Source: a virus | Virus record (IMG/VR): IMGVR_UViG_3300045256_000072 | Coordinates: 1-27,647 of that record | Strand: one strand, 5' to 3' | DNA: 27,647 bases | In this document: positions 1 through 6,578 of the stretch, piece after piece | Position numbering within the stretch: position 1 is the stretch's first letter | Layout: each line of letters opens with the position of its first letter | Made by a program: the position numbers and the translations under genes | The notes under the pieces: generated by a model | What the model saw: only the letters and a program-made list of their open reading frames with translations | Databases searched by the model: none | Told to the model about the DNA's origin: nothing

Positions 1-900
1 CTTCGCAGCACCGAGGTTGACGGTTCACCAGTCATGGTGTGGGCAACGTGTGCGGAAGACATTACCCGGCAATGGCGGGGTGCCGCTTTGTTTGAGTCGT
101 TCTCGGGATCGGCGTACACCCAGGTTGCAGCAACCGGAAGCGAAACTGGAATTGGTGTGTGCAACACCACCCTTGGTGTTGGTCCTTTGGACCAATGGGA
201 TATGGCAAACACCTTGGACGTGACGGTAAACCAGGGTGTGCTCGAATCTAAGACGGATTTGGAAGTGCTCAATGGTGCCAACCGTGCGGTGGTTGGTGGA
301 GAGATCATCGGCTTTGTGAATGCCGTGCTGATTGGCACCAATCAGTATCGACTCTCACGGTTGATTCGTGGTCAGCGTGACACCCGGGATGACGTGGGCA
401 CCCATGCGGCCAACGAGCGATTTATCCGTCTCGATGACAATGGGCTCAACATTGTCCAGATCGAAGCAGCACAAGTAAACGTTGCTAAATTGCACAAGTC
501 GGTTGCCACGGATGGAGCGGTGGCCGATGTTCTCACCAGCACCACGTTGACACCAACCGGGCGGAACCTGCGGCAATTCGCCCCGTGTCGGTTGCGGCAC
601 ACCGGCACGGCGGCTACCACGGTCAACGTGTCTTGGACGCGGCGTAGTCGTGCAATCACGCGGTTGTTTGGAAACTCGTTCCCAATCAACCACACAGATG
701 AGTCGTACGTGCTGAAGTTCTATGATGGGTCGGACGTGTTGAGGAAGACCGTGACCGTGACCGGTGCAACTACGTTTGCCTATACCCAATCGGCTCGCAT
801 TGCCGACTTTGGATTCAACCCAACCTTCATGCGGTTGAGGATCGGGCAGAACGGCCCCCTCGGCGTTGGCAACTTGGCGGTGTACGATATGAACCTGTGA
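1..900 (+). CDS. Tail-hub / host-specificity protein, GTA-like, C-terminal part
   Basis: The frame is open to the first base of the window, so this is the 3' end of a longer gene; 299 residues are visible. The visible part matches the C-terminal region of the large tail-hub proteins of gene transfer agents and related siphophages: a WRGAALFES segment, then ESKTDLEVLNGANRAVVGGE, then EIIGF leading to YRLSRLIRGQRDT and ERFIRLD. That order (a 'LNGAN' segment, an 'EI.GF' strand, then 'YRLS.L.RG') is characteristic of this family as I know it. Such proteins sit at the tail tip and take part in host recognition and DNA delivery. The last 100 residues look like a separate beta-rich domain. The DUF2793 gene follows after a 9-base gap in the same direction, as expected for a tail-tip operon. 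Family assignment is by motif reading, not by search. Confidence 0.75.
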   Translation, partial: LRSTEVDGSPVMVWATCAEDITRQWRGAALFESFSGSAYTQVAATGSETGIGVCNTTLGVGPLDQWDMANTLDVTVNQGVLESKTDLEVLNGANRAVVGGEIIGFVNAVLIGTNQYRLSRLIRGQRDTRDDVGTHAANERFIRLDDNGLNIVQIEAAQVNVAKLHKSVATDGAVADVLTSTTLTPTGRNLRQFAPCRLRHTGTAATTVNVSWTRRSRAITRLFGNSFPINHTDESYVLKFYDGSDVLRKTVTVTGATTFAYTQSARIADFGFNPTFMRLRIGQNGPLGVGNLAVYDMNL

Positions 901-909
901 GAGTGAACC

Positions 910-1812
910 ATGAGCACGTCCCCTCGTCTTGGCATTACCCGTTTGATTGAAGGTCAACTTGGCGGTGAAGTTACAGTCAACGATGGTTTCAATCTCGTTG
1001 ATTTGTTCACACAGATGACTGTTCAATCCCGTGTTGTGGTGGCACAACCGGGTTCTCCAACTGACGGACAAGCGTGGATCATCCCCACGGGTGCCACGGG
1101 CGCTGCATGGTCCGGGCAGGACGGAAAGATCGGACGGTGGTTGAATTCGGCGTGGGTGTTCATCACCCCGGTTGCCGGGTTGCGGGCGTGGGTGGTGGAC
1201 GATGCGAACGTGGCGGTGTATGACGGAACGCGGTGGACCGGGGCGGCACGCAGCGTTGGCTTCTATCGTCAAGTCGGCACGTCCCCGGAGCGGTGGTACG
1301 TGCCGAACAACAAGAACGCAACGGCCCTGACTGGTGGCGGTGTGTCGCTGACGGCAAACACCATGTTTGCCGTGCCGTTTGTGTGCGAGCGTGGCGGAAC
1401 CATTGACCGAATCGGGTTCGCCACGGGCGGCACGGCATCCGGCAACGTTCGAGTGGGGTTGTACGAGGCAACCAGCCGAACGGATATCCGCCCCGGCAAC
1501 CTGATCTACGATTCGGGCAACATTGCAGTCACAACGAACACCTCGTACAAGCACACCATTCCCACACCGATCACGTTGATTCCCGGTGAGTTGTACTGGT
1601 TGGTGATTGAACCATCCGCTACAACGGCAGTGCAATCGGTTCCGTTGGCTGCGTGTGAACCCATCTTCGGCGGTGACGGCAGCGGCAACTTCCCAACGGC
1701 GTTTGGCGTTGGGTTTACTTTGGCAAACACTGGGGCATTGCCTTCCACGTTCGGAACGCCCACCGTGCTTACCACGGTTCCGCCGGCTATTTGGGTTCGC
1801 TACTCTGGCTAA
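910..1812 (+). CDS. DUF2793 tail-fibre-like protein
   Basis: A 300-residue protein. Residues about 3-112 read as a DUF2793 domain: SPRLGITRLIEGQ, then VTVNDGFNLVDLF, then a DGQAWIIPTGATGAAWSGQD stretch and a final 'W..DD.NVAVYDG.RW'. DUF2793 proteins are found next to GTA and siphophage tail-hub genes, mostly in Alphaproteobacteria, and are thought to be tail-fibre or baseplate components. The rest (about 115-300) is Gly/Thr/Val-rich with alternating hydrophobics, consistent with a beta-sandwich receptor-binding or carbohydrate-binding domain, but I do not recognise a family there. GAGAGTGA lies just before the ATG as the ribosome site. The gene ends tail-to-tail with the last gene of the leftward operon, the two stop codons overlapping by a few bases. 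Confidence 0.8.
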   Translation: MSTSPRLGITRLIEGQLGGEVTVNDGFNLVDLFTQMTVQSRVVVAQPGSPTDGQAWIIPTGATGAAWSGQDGKIGRWLNSAWVFITPVAGLRAWVVDDANVAVYDGTRWTGAARSVGFYRQVGTSPERWYVPNNKNATALTGGGVSLTANTMFAVPFVCERGGTIDRIGFATGGTASGNVRVGLYEATSRTDIRPGNLIYDSGNIAVTTNTSYKHTIPTPITLIPGELYWLVIEPSATTAVQSVPLAACEPIFGGDGSGNFPTAFGVGFTLANTGALPSTFGTPTVLTTVPPAIWVRYSG

Positions 1813-2108
1813 TACGCAGGCACGCCCAAGTCGAAAGACGGCCCGTCTTCATCATCAGACCCGATCATGCCCGGTGGTGCGGTTGGGTCCGTGCTGCGGA
1901 TACACTCCATCTTCACCAATCGAAATTCCAGTGGACCAAGACAACCCTCAACCGGGTTCTCTTTGACACCACCCATCTTGCACGTGAACATCCACGCGGC
2001 TTCATCGGCGTTGGCGGCAACGGCCCGCATACACCCGGCACCGTGGGCAACCCGTTTGATCGGGCAGTATCCAACAAACAAGATTCGGTAATGCTTGAGC
2101 TCGTTCAT
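1809..2108 (-). CDS. Unknown protein, last gene of the leftward queE operon
   Basis: A 99-residue protein beginning MNELKHYRILFVGY. I chose the ATG at 2108-2106 because it overlaps the TGA of queE as ATGA, the coupling used throughout this phage; a longer frame runs 19 codons upstream inside queE. It has a hydrophobic N-terminal strand, four Cys residues and an acidic C-terminus (SDDEDGPSFD). I do not recognise a family. Its coupling to queE suggests co-expression with the 7-deazaguanine enzyme, but nothing in the sequence shows a role in that pathway. Its stop codon overlaps that of the convergent tail gene. Confidence 0.6.
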   Translation of the reverse strand: MNELKHYRILFVGYCPIKRVAHGAGCMRAVAANADEAAWMFTCKMGGVKENPVEGCLGPLEFRLVKMECIRSTDPTAPPGMIGSDDEDGPSFDLGVPAY

Positions 2109-2830
2109 GGCAGGCCAGCAATCTTGTGGACTTGGACAGAAAGCCGGTACCCATGTTTCATGCACACTTCGGATGCAGCCCGGAGGTTCCGGGCGTTTGC
2201 CTCGGCGTTGCCCTCATCACACGGTTGAATGAACACGGGCACGGCGGGAACACAACCGGCTTGTTCCGGCCACGGGCGGCAAATACGCTCATCCTGCCCG
2301 AGGATTTGTGTTGACTTGTTGGGCAGCCCGTCTACCGGATCAACTTCACCAGCACGCAGCACGTACTTGTACGCAGTGGCTGCACTGGCAATATCCGGGT
2401 GGATGCGGCGGGTCTTGGGTGACACCACCAAGTCATCAATCCAACAACCCTGCGGAACGGGCAGCGTTCCGGCAGTCTCAACCTGAATGCGGAAGAACCG
2501 CTCATGCACACGGGGTGCGTGCAATCGAACGGTAAGTGGTGCGATGTTCTGCCGGAGCGGTTCGCCCCCGGTCAACACCACCAGTGACGTTGGCCCGCTA
2601 CACACGGTGTTGATCTTGGCCACGAGCTCATCCAGTGTGGGCTTCCACGTGGACGACTCAAACTCGGTATCACAGAAATGACACCGAAGGTTGCACCCGG
2701 CCAACCGAACGAACACGGCGGGTGTTCCGGCAAGTGGCCCTTCGCCTTGAATGGTGTGGAACACTTCCTGCACCCACAAGGTTTGACCATCACCGATGTC
2801 TGCTTTGCGAACAGGATTCTTGCCGTGCAT
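2105..2830 (-). CDS. queE: 7-carboxy-7-deazaguanine synthase QueE (radical SAM)
   Basis: A 241-residue radical-SAM enzyme. QueE converts 6-carboxy-tetrahydropterin to 7-carboxy-7-deazaguanine (CDG), the ring-contraction step of queuosine and 7-deazaguanine synthesis. Visible motifs: the substrate-loop entry FHTIQGEGPLAG (24-35), the cluster motif with C46, C50 and C53 (CX3CX2C, then DTEF), TGGEP (87-91), a VETAGT strand, QPCDE and a C-terminal LSVQVHKIAG, all in family order and at normal length. GGAG lies 6 bases before the ATG and overlaps the end of the upstream GNAT-like gene. The downstream gene overlaps as ATGA. It lies over 12 kb away from queD, folE and dpdA and on the opposite strand, so the pathway is split between two transcription units. 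Confidence 0.92.
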   Translation of the reverse strand: MHGKNPVRKADIGDGQTLWVQEVFHTIQGEGPLAGTPAVFVRLAGCNLRCHFCDTEFESSTWKPTLDELVAKINTVCSGPTSLVVLTGGEPLRQNIAPLTVRLHAPRVHERFFRIQVETAGTLPVPQGCWIDDLVVSPKTRRIHPDIASAATAYKYVLRAGEVDPVDGLPNKSTQILGQDERICRPWPEQAGCVPAVPVFIQPCDEGNAEANARNLRAASEVCMKHGYRLSVQVHKIAGLP

Positions 2831-2832
2831 GA

Positions 2833-3570
2833 TTACTCCGTACTCAATGGCTTGATGAACATATCCCGGGTGGCCGATTGTGCCAGCCCCAACCGATCAT
2901 AGGAACGAAGGGCATCCGTGTTGCGCTCATCCACGCAGCACGTGATGAGTTTGCCCCCGGCGGCTGCCGTCAACATCGACGTTCCAAGACCGATGCCCCG
3001 GGCTTGCGGAGCGAGGCCGAGGTATAACAAATCTCGTTGCGTGTCGAGTTTGCCAAGCAAGCACACACCAACGGGCACACGATCAAGATAACACACCACA
3101 GACTGTGTGGGGTCCAGCCCGTGTGCCCGGTGCGAATCCAACGCCTCGGACGGAGAACGGTATGGGCACAACTCGGGACAATCGGCGGCATCCTCGTAAC
3201 TCAAACCGATCAAGTTTGCAACCAGCGCGTGTGTGTCCCGTGCCCCCAACCGGAACTCAAGATCCGCAATAGTGCGAAGTTGTCCCCGGGCGGTGTGTGG
3301 CCGCTTGACCCACCCTCGCAGGAACACCATGCGGGTGAGGTGGGTGAACCCGGCGGCGGGGTATGGGGCGGGCGTGGATGCCCCGTGGAACGCCAACGCC
3401 AACCGACCACCCGCAACCACGGCGGCTCGGCACAACGAGCCCACGGCGGCGGCAATGGCCCCGGGCGGGGCTTCCCCGGCGGCAACGTGGACCATCCACC
3501 AGCCCCCCGGGATGGATTGCCCGATCACGGCACCGGAGGGCTGCAGGTTGATCGTGATCTCATTGCTCAT
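2833..3570 (-). CDS. GNAT-like acetyltransferase
   Basis: A 245-residue protein whose C-terminal half reads as a GNAT N-acyltransferase fold. There is a strand LLYLGLAPQA followed by the acetyl-CoA pyrophosphate-binding loop RGIGLG (191-196), then LITCCVDERNTDALRSYDRL with the typical Asn (N217) and Tyr (Y224) of motif B. The N-terminal half is Ala/Gly-rich and may be a degenerate second GNAT lobe (inference). Substrate cannot be told. It sits directly before queE with only 2 bases between them, and its ATG overlaps the end of the upstream gene by 11 bases. Acetyltransferases occur in several phage base-modification clusters, so a link to base tailoring is possible but unproven; acetylation of a host protein is an equal alternative. 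Confidence 0.65.
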   Translation of the reverse strand: MSNEITINLQPSGAVIGQSIPGGWWMVHVAAGEAPPGAIAAAVGSLCRAAVVAGGRLALAFHGASTPAPYPAAGFTHLTRMVFLRGWVKRPHTARGQLRTIADLEFRLGARDTHALVANLIGLSYEDAADCPELCPYRSPSEALDSHRAHGLDPTQSVVCYLDRVPVGVCLLGKLDTQRDLLYLGLAPQARGIGLGTSMLTAAAGGKLITCCVDERNTDALRSYDRLGLAQSATRDMFIKPLSTE

Positions 3571-3790
3571 GGCGTTTGCTCAAATGCTCGCCTTTGACCC
3601 ATGCCCGTGCTTGGCACCAGTCGATCTTCTCGGTGCGTTTGTGTCCTTGTGGTTGTACCCAAGCATGGGCTTTGCACCCATCAACCAGGGTGCCGATGAC
3701 GAACCGGTTGGTGTGTCGGCCTCGGAACCGGACCAACACGCCTTTGTACCGGGGTAGATCCTCAAACGTCAGATGGGGGCGGGGGTTCAT
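3560..3790 (-). CDS. Small basic protein of unknown function
   Basis: A 76-residue basic protein. The start at 3790 is chosen because GCAGGAG lies 7 bases before the ATG, and because this ATG overlaps the TGA of the preceding zinc-ribbon gene as ATGA; an upstream ATG at 3829 is inside that gene and lacks these features. The segment GVLVRFRGRHTNRFVIGTLV followed by AHAWVQPQG has the alternating pattern of a small SH3-like beta barrel, often a nucleic-acid or protein-binding fold, but this is only a shape argument. No family recognised. Confidence 0.6.
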   Translation of the reverse strand: MNPRPHLTFEDLPRYKGVLVRFRGRHTNRFVIGTLVDGCKAHAWVQPQGHKRTEKIDWCQARAWVKGEHLSKRHEQ

Positions 3791-4008
3791 TGAACGACTC
3801 CTGCGATGAACGAACCACACCCGGGGCACGTTGCCCCAAGTGGAACGGGGATTGTCTCACCAAGATCGGCCAAACACACCGGGCACACGATGGACGCGGG
3901 CAACCGGACACGCTCGCGGGAACGGCGTTCCTTCAACCGGGCGGATGCAGCCGCTCGAACGTGGGAAGCAACCCGACGCTTCGGACTGAACCGAACGCGG
4001 TGCTGCAT
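3787..4008 (-). CDS. Small zinc-ribbon protein
   Basis: A 73-residue protein with a very basic N-terminal half (residues 1-38, Arg-rich helix RAAASARLKERRSRERVR) and a C-terminal zinc ribbon formed by C42-x2-C45 and C61-x2-C64 (CPVC and CPGC). The combination suggests a nucleic-acid-binding or transcription-related protein, without a specific function. The start at 4008 has GGAG 7 bases upstream; a frame open further upstream has no ribosome site and would run into the previous gene. An AGTACGG motif lies 9 bases before this ATG (see findings). The stop overlaps the next start as ATGA. Confidence 0.65.
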   Translation of the reverse strand: MQHRVRFSPKRRVASHVRAAASARLKERRSRERVRLPASIVCPVCLADLGETIPVPLGATCPGCGSFIAGVVQ

Positions 4009-4033
4009 GGGAATACTCCGTACTACGGCGTGG

Positions 4034-4333
4034 TCAAAGGTCACAACGGCGGGTGAGTTCGTTCCGGGTCTCATCAAGCAAACGCTTGACCGTGGCGTAT
4101 GGCACCGGCGATGATTCCCGGCGGGTACGCCCCGGCACCGGGTCCAAGAACGTGAGCCGTCCGGTGTTCGTCTCGAGCACCACGGCCCACCGCTTCGCCC
4201 AATCCTCCAACTCGTCAAGTTCGAGATCGGGCACCGTGCCGAGATGCCACTTGAGGGCGGCGGTGTCGGACGTGTGCGCTAGACGGAGGGTGGCGTTGGT
4301 GCGTGTCTTGGTGAGGTGCGTGTACTTGGCCAT
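4034..4333 (-). CDS. Unknown 99-residue protein of the leftward operon
   Basis: Start MAKYTHLTKTRTNATLRLAH is fixed by AAGGAG a few bases before the ATG at 4333. The protein is mixed alpha/beta, with an acidic helix (PDLELDELEDWAKRW) followed by strands AVVLETNTGRLTFLDPV and a C-terminal helix (ATVKRLLDETRNELTRR). It is the second gene after the leftward promoter. I see no known family. Confidence 0.6.
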   Translation of the reverse strand: MAKYTHLTKTRTNATLRLAHTSDTAALKWHLGTVPDLELDELEDWAKRWAVVLETNTGRLTFLDPVPGRTRRESSPVPYATVKRLLDETRNELTRRCDL

Positions 4334-4392
4334 GATTCGACTCCTTGGGGTGAATCTACACCGGCCCGTTCCCGGGGCGGTGTGGGTGGGTG

Positions 4393-4629
4393 TTACCAAC
4401 CGAATCGCTCACCAAACTCACTCATCGGCCAGCGAACCAACCGACCACGGCTCCGCTCCTTCAACACGTCCGGCCCGTGACACGCGGCCTGTAAACGGTT
4501 GTGCAGCATCCGTGCCATCTTCGCCACGTTCTCCGCTTCCGGGGACTGCCCAATGGCATCGAGGGCCAACGCGGCCTTCACCAGGTGCATCATCTGCTCG
4601 TGCATCACTTCGGTTTGCTGACGGTTCAT
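4393..4629 (-). CDS. Unknown helical protein, first gene of the leftward operon
   Basis: A 78-residue protein beginning MNRQQTEVMHEQMMHLVKAA. The ATG at 4629 has GAAAGG 8 bases upstream; the frame stays open further but only through the hairpin of the transcript leader. The predicted protein is almost entirely helical with many Met residues (MHEQMMHLVKAALALDAIG, then AENVAKMARMLHNRLQAA). It is the first gene behind the leftward copy of the repeated promoter element, so it is probably expressed early or strongly. Function unknown. Confidence 0.6.
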   Translation of the reverse strand: MNRQQTEVMHEQMMHLVKAALALDAIGQSPEAENVAKMARMLHNRLQAACHGPDVLKERSRGRLVRWPMSEFGERFGW

Positions 4630-4673
4630 TGTTTGGCCTTTCTCGTTTGGGTTCCCCGGGGCAACGTGCCCCG

Positions 4674-4739
4674 AACACGATGAGTATGGCATAGATATCG
4701 GCCTCGTGCAGCTGGATCGTCAAAGAATTCTGGAATTTG
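4674..4739 (-). promoter_or_regulatory. Leftward copy of the repeated extended -10 promoter element
   Basis: Read on the minus strand, an upstream box around GAATTC (AAATTCCAGAATTCTTTG) is followed after 23 bases by CCGATATCTATGCCATACT and CATCGTGTT. TG-C-CATACT fits an extended -10 (hexamer complement at 4683-4688); no convincing -35 is visible. The same arrangement recurs at 4803-4868 and 13188-13253. The predicted leader contains GGGGCA-CGT-TGCCCC (4658-4672), a small hairpin, before the ribosome site of the gene at 4629. It would drive the seven-gene queE operon. Confidence 0.6.
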
Positions 4740-4758
4740 TGGCCGTACCCTACCAAAC

Positions 4759-4798
4759 TGTGAACAAACCACTGGTTATCCACAATCTTTGTGGACAA
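4759..4798 (+). promoter_or_regulatory. Inverted DnaA boxes between divergent promoters; candidate origin
   Basis: TTATCCACA (4776-4784) is a perfect consensus DnaA box. TGTGGACAA (4790-4798) is the complement of TTGTCCACA, one change from consensus, giving an inverted pair with a 5-base gap. A weaker box TGTGAACAA (4759-4767, two changes) lies beside them. They sit exactly between the leftward and rightward copies of the repeated promoter. This layout suggests a replication origin or a DnaA-responsive switch; activity is inference. Confidence 0.5.
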
Positions 4799-4802
4799 CT
4801 GG

Positions 4803-4868
4803 AAATTTGCCGGAATTCTTGTCCGTGTAGTGGCCTGATGCCGATACCTATGGCATACTCATCGTGTC
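4803..4868 (+). promoter_or_regulatory. Rightward copy of the repeated extended -10 promoter element
   Basis: AAATTTGCCGGAATTCTTG (4803-4821), 19 bases, then CCGATACCTATGGCATACT with hexamer CATACT at 4854-4859 preceded by TG-G, then CATCGTGTC. Sequence and spacing match the copy at 13188-13253. The predicted leader folds as GTGTCCCGG-gtgtt-CCGGGGCAC just before the AAGGAG of the gene at 4911. Confidence 0.6.
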
Positions 4869-4910
4869 CCGGGTGTTCCGGGGCACAAATCACCAGCCAA
4901 GGAGCCAAAC

Positions 4911-5249
4911 ATGGCGAACATCAAGGGCATCACGATCACCGGCAGTCTCCCGTTCGATCTAGGCGCCACGTGGGATGACGGGTACCGGGGCATCAACCCG
5001 ACCAAGTACGAGAAGCTCCGTTCGTTCTTGTACGCCTTCATGCAGCCCCACTTCGGGCTGAAGATGACGTGGGAACGGCACAATGAGTACTACGTCCCCA
5101 ACACCCACGGGGGCAAGACGAACATGGTGCCGTTCACGATCACTGGGCAGGAGGCCGTGACGTTCGCTTGGTTTGATGGGCTGGTGGAAGCCATCAAGGG
5201 CGTGGGCGGGACGATCACCAAGGCCGGTGCGGTGAATCTCGAGGCCTGA
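4911..5249 (+). CDS. Unknown protein, first gene of the rightward unit
   Basis: A 112-residue soluble protein beginning MANIKGITITGSLPFDLGAT, with AAGGAG 8 bases before the ATG. The sequence is mixed: a Tyr/Phe-rich middle (KYEKLRSFLYAFMQPHFGLK, then HNEYYVPNTHGGKTNMVPF) and a C-terminal helix with Gly-rich turn. Codons here favour AAG, CTC, GTG and GAG, like the DUF932 and ssDNA-binding genes and unlike most neighbours, suggesting strong expression. It lies directly behind the rightward promoter. No family recognised. Confidence 0.7.
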   Translation: MANIKGITITGSLPFDLGATWDDGYRGINPTKYEKLRSFLYAFMQPHFGLKMTWERHNEYYVPNTHGGKTNMVPFTITGQEAVTFAWFDGLVEAIKGVGGTITKAGAVNLEA

Positions 5250-5317
5250 ACCAACCACGAGGCCCTCGCTCAACGGTGAGTGCCTCACTTGTCCTCAAAC
5301 CCTAAAGGAGTCGATCA

Positions 5318-5587
5318 ATGAGCAAGCGTTGCATTTGCGTTACGACGGCGTATTCGGATTGCCCAATCCACGGGGAAGACTCGATCAAACGCAAACTGAT
5401 GACCCGAGAGGAACGGATCAAGGAACTTGAGGAGGCTCAAGCGGAGGCGTGCAAACTGCGAGACGCTGAGTATGCCAAGATGCACGAGGCCGAGGCCAAG
5501 GCCAAGGGGGCTGCGGCACAAGTGAGTTTGTTGGACACGATGTTGATTGCCACGTACAAACTGCCTGCTGGCCACACCCCGGCCTAA
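5318..5587 (+). CDS. Small Cys-rich/coiled-coil protein, unknown
   Basis: An 89-residue protein with AAAGGAG 8 bases before the ATG. The N-terminus has three Cys and a His (CIC, then DCPIH, residues 5-18), a possible small metal site. Residues about 28-72 form a strongly charged heptad helix (EERIKELEEAQAEACKLRDA and on), very likely a coiled coil. Function unknown. Confidence 0.65.
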   Translation: MSKRCICVTTAYSDCPIHGEDSIKRKLMTREERIKELEEAQAEACKLRDAEYAKMHEAEAKAKGAAAQVSLLDTMLIATYKLPAGHTPA

Positions 5588-5592
5588 GGCCA

Positions 5593-5608
5593 CGGGCACG
5601 GATGCCCG
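5593..5608 (+). other. Short intergenic hairpin
   Basis: CGGGCA-CGGA-TGCCCG forms a perfect 6-base-pair stem with a 4-base loop just after the stop of the preceding gene and before the ribosome site of the next. There is no T-run, so it is more likely an mRNA-end or stability element than an intrinsic terminator. Confidence 0.35.
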
Positions 5609-5633
5609 ATGAATCCCGTGAAAGGATCTCACC

Positions 5634-5933
5634 ATGAACAAACGGTTGATGCGTGATCTTGCCCATGAACTCGGACGGTCCCCTGATGAGCCCGGCACGG
5701 CCCGGCTGCGGCGGGCGTTGGACGAGACCCCACCGAAGACCCGCCCCGGGCGTTGGGAACGGTTGGGGCGAATCGTGGCGGCTGCCAATGCCGTTGTGCT
5801 CGGTGTGGCGGGTGGCGTGTTCTACACCGTGGCAGCACGTGGGCACGGAGATGTTGCTTTGTTGGTGATTGCCTGCGTTTGTGTTCTCGGCGGTGTGGCG
5901 GCTGCCGTGGTGGCGTTGCGGAGTACGTGGTGA
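5634..5933 (+). CDS. Small two-helix membrane protein
   Basis: A 99-residue protein with GAAAGGA before the ATG. The N-terminal half (1-45) is basic and soluble. Residues about 46-66 (VVAAANAVVLGVAGGVFYTVA region) and 73-93 (VALLVIACVCVLGGVAAAVVA) are two hydrophobic segments separated by a short ARGHGD turn, so a hairpin of two transmembrane helices with the basic part in the cytoplasm is predicted. It could be a holin-like or superinfection-exclusion protein, but nothing decides this, and no lysis gene is visible next to it. Confidence 0.65.
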   Translation: MNKRLMRDLAHELGRSPDEPGTARLRRALDETPPKTRPGRWERLGRIVAAANAVVLGVAGGVFYTVAARGHGDVALLVIACVCVLGGVAAAVVALRSTW

Positions 5934-5953
5934 TACAAACTCGCTACCCGGGG

Positions 5954-6210
5954 TGCGACTCAACGGGCGGCGGATCAATCAATGACTTTGAGTCGCAACG
6001 GTTCCGAGCGGGCACAATGTCCCGGCGGAATAGTCGTGGTGAATTGGACCCTACACCACGCGGCGGGATGAAGCCCGCCGGCTCGTTGTGCATCCGTGGC
6101 CGCTTGCTTCAACCGTGCAAGCCAAATGGTGAAGATGCACCCGTCGAAGCCGCCCACTGCACCCGGCACAAGACGGACCCCATGCGTAAGTCATGCCGTG
6201 GGGTCCGTCT
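5954..6210 (+). other. Hairpin-rich stretch without a convincing gene
   Basis: The gap 5934-6242 holds five inverted repeats in a row: a 10-bp stem 5954-5963/5988-5997, a 7-bp stem 6035-6041/6054-6060, directly abutting a 7-bp stem 6061-6067/6074-6080, a 6-bp stem 6102-6107/6117-6122, and a 12-bp stem 6171-6182/6199-6210. Frames through it have poor starts, and the longest one clashes with the next gene. It may be a structured RNA or a cis-acting leader; the strand is assumed from its neighbours. Confidence 0.4.
6171..6210 (+). terminator. Strong hairpin, possible terminator
   Basis: AGACGGACCCCA pairs perfectly over 12 bases with TGGGGTCCGTCT around a 16-base loop. The downstream bases (CTTCCAACC) are pyrimidine-rich but not a T-run, so intrinsic termination is uncertain. 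Confidence 0.4.
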
Positions 6211-6242
6211 CTTCCAACCCCTGCACCTTACTTGGAATTCCA

Positions 6243-6578
6243 ATGGAATCCTCAAAGACAACATACCGTGTCTTCCACTGCGGAGGTGCGACTGGTGAAC
6301 GTCAATACCTGACTGGCACTGACGGCACACCGGTTGAGTGGGATTCCAAAGAAGCGGCATGGCATTCCATTCGCTGTCTCTACTCAACGCGGGGTTCATG
6401 GGGCACAACTGCCCCGGCGGTGGTGTGCCGTGCCACGGATGGTGAGGTGTTCATTGCCAAGTACCTGCCCCCACGCGGCATGACTGAAGAGCCGGTGCCC
6501 CACAATTGGAAATCTCGTGAGTGGTTCTCGGCGTGGTCCCCGGAGCAGCGGAACGGGCAGTGGCGGTTCGTCGATTAG
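6243..6578 (+). CDS. Unknown 111-residue protein
   Basis: Begins MESSKTTYRVFHCGGATGER at the ATG at 6243; the frame is open upstream but only through the hairpin-rich stretch. The protein is Trp-rich in its second half (HSIRCLY, NWKSREWFSAWSPEQRNGQW) and looks like a small mixed alpha/beta domain. The start codon overlaps a perfect 12-base palindrome, TTGGAATTCCAA (6232-6243), and there is no good ribosome site. Function unknown. Confidence 0.5.
   Translation: MESSKTTYRVFHCGGATGERQYLTGTDGTPVEWDSKEAAWHSIRCLYSTRGSWGTTAPAVVCRATDGEVFIAKYLPPRGMTEEPVPHNWKSREWFSAWSPEQRNGQWRFVD

Noticed and set aside
355-1635. A 426-codon minus-strand frame across the tail genes
   Set aside because: Antisense to the tail-hub and DUF2793 genes; rich in His, Arg and Cys with no recognisable fold.
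3823-3837. GGGGCACGTTGCCCC, the same 15-base hairpin as in the leftward leader (4658-4672)
   Set aside because: This copy is inside the zinc-ribbon gene, where it encodes part of the ribbon, so the repeat may be chance.
5941-6080. tRNA-like stems in the hairpin-rich gap
   Set aside because: No acceptor stem closing the set, no T-loop consensus at the right spacing and no anticodon arm; no tRNA is supported here or elsewhere in the window.
5753-6298. A plus-strand frame through the hairpin-rich gap, with a Cys/His-containing stretch
   Set aside because: It starts inside a real gene, has no ribosome site before any internal start, runs through the 12-bp hairpin and overlaps the next gene.
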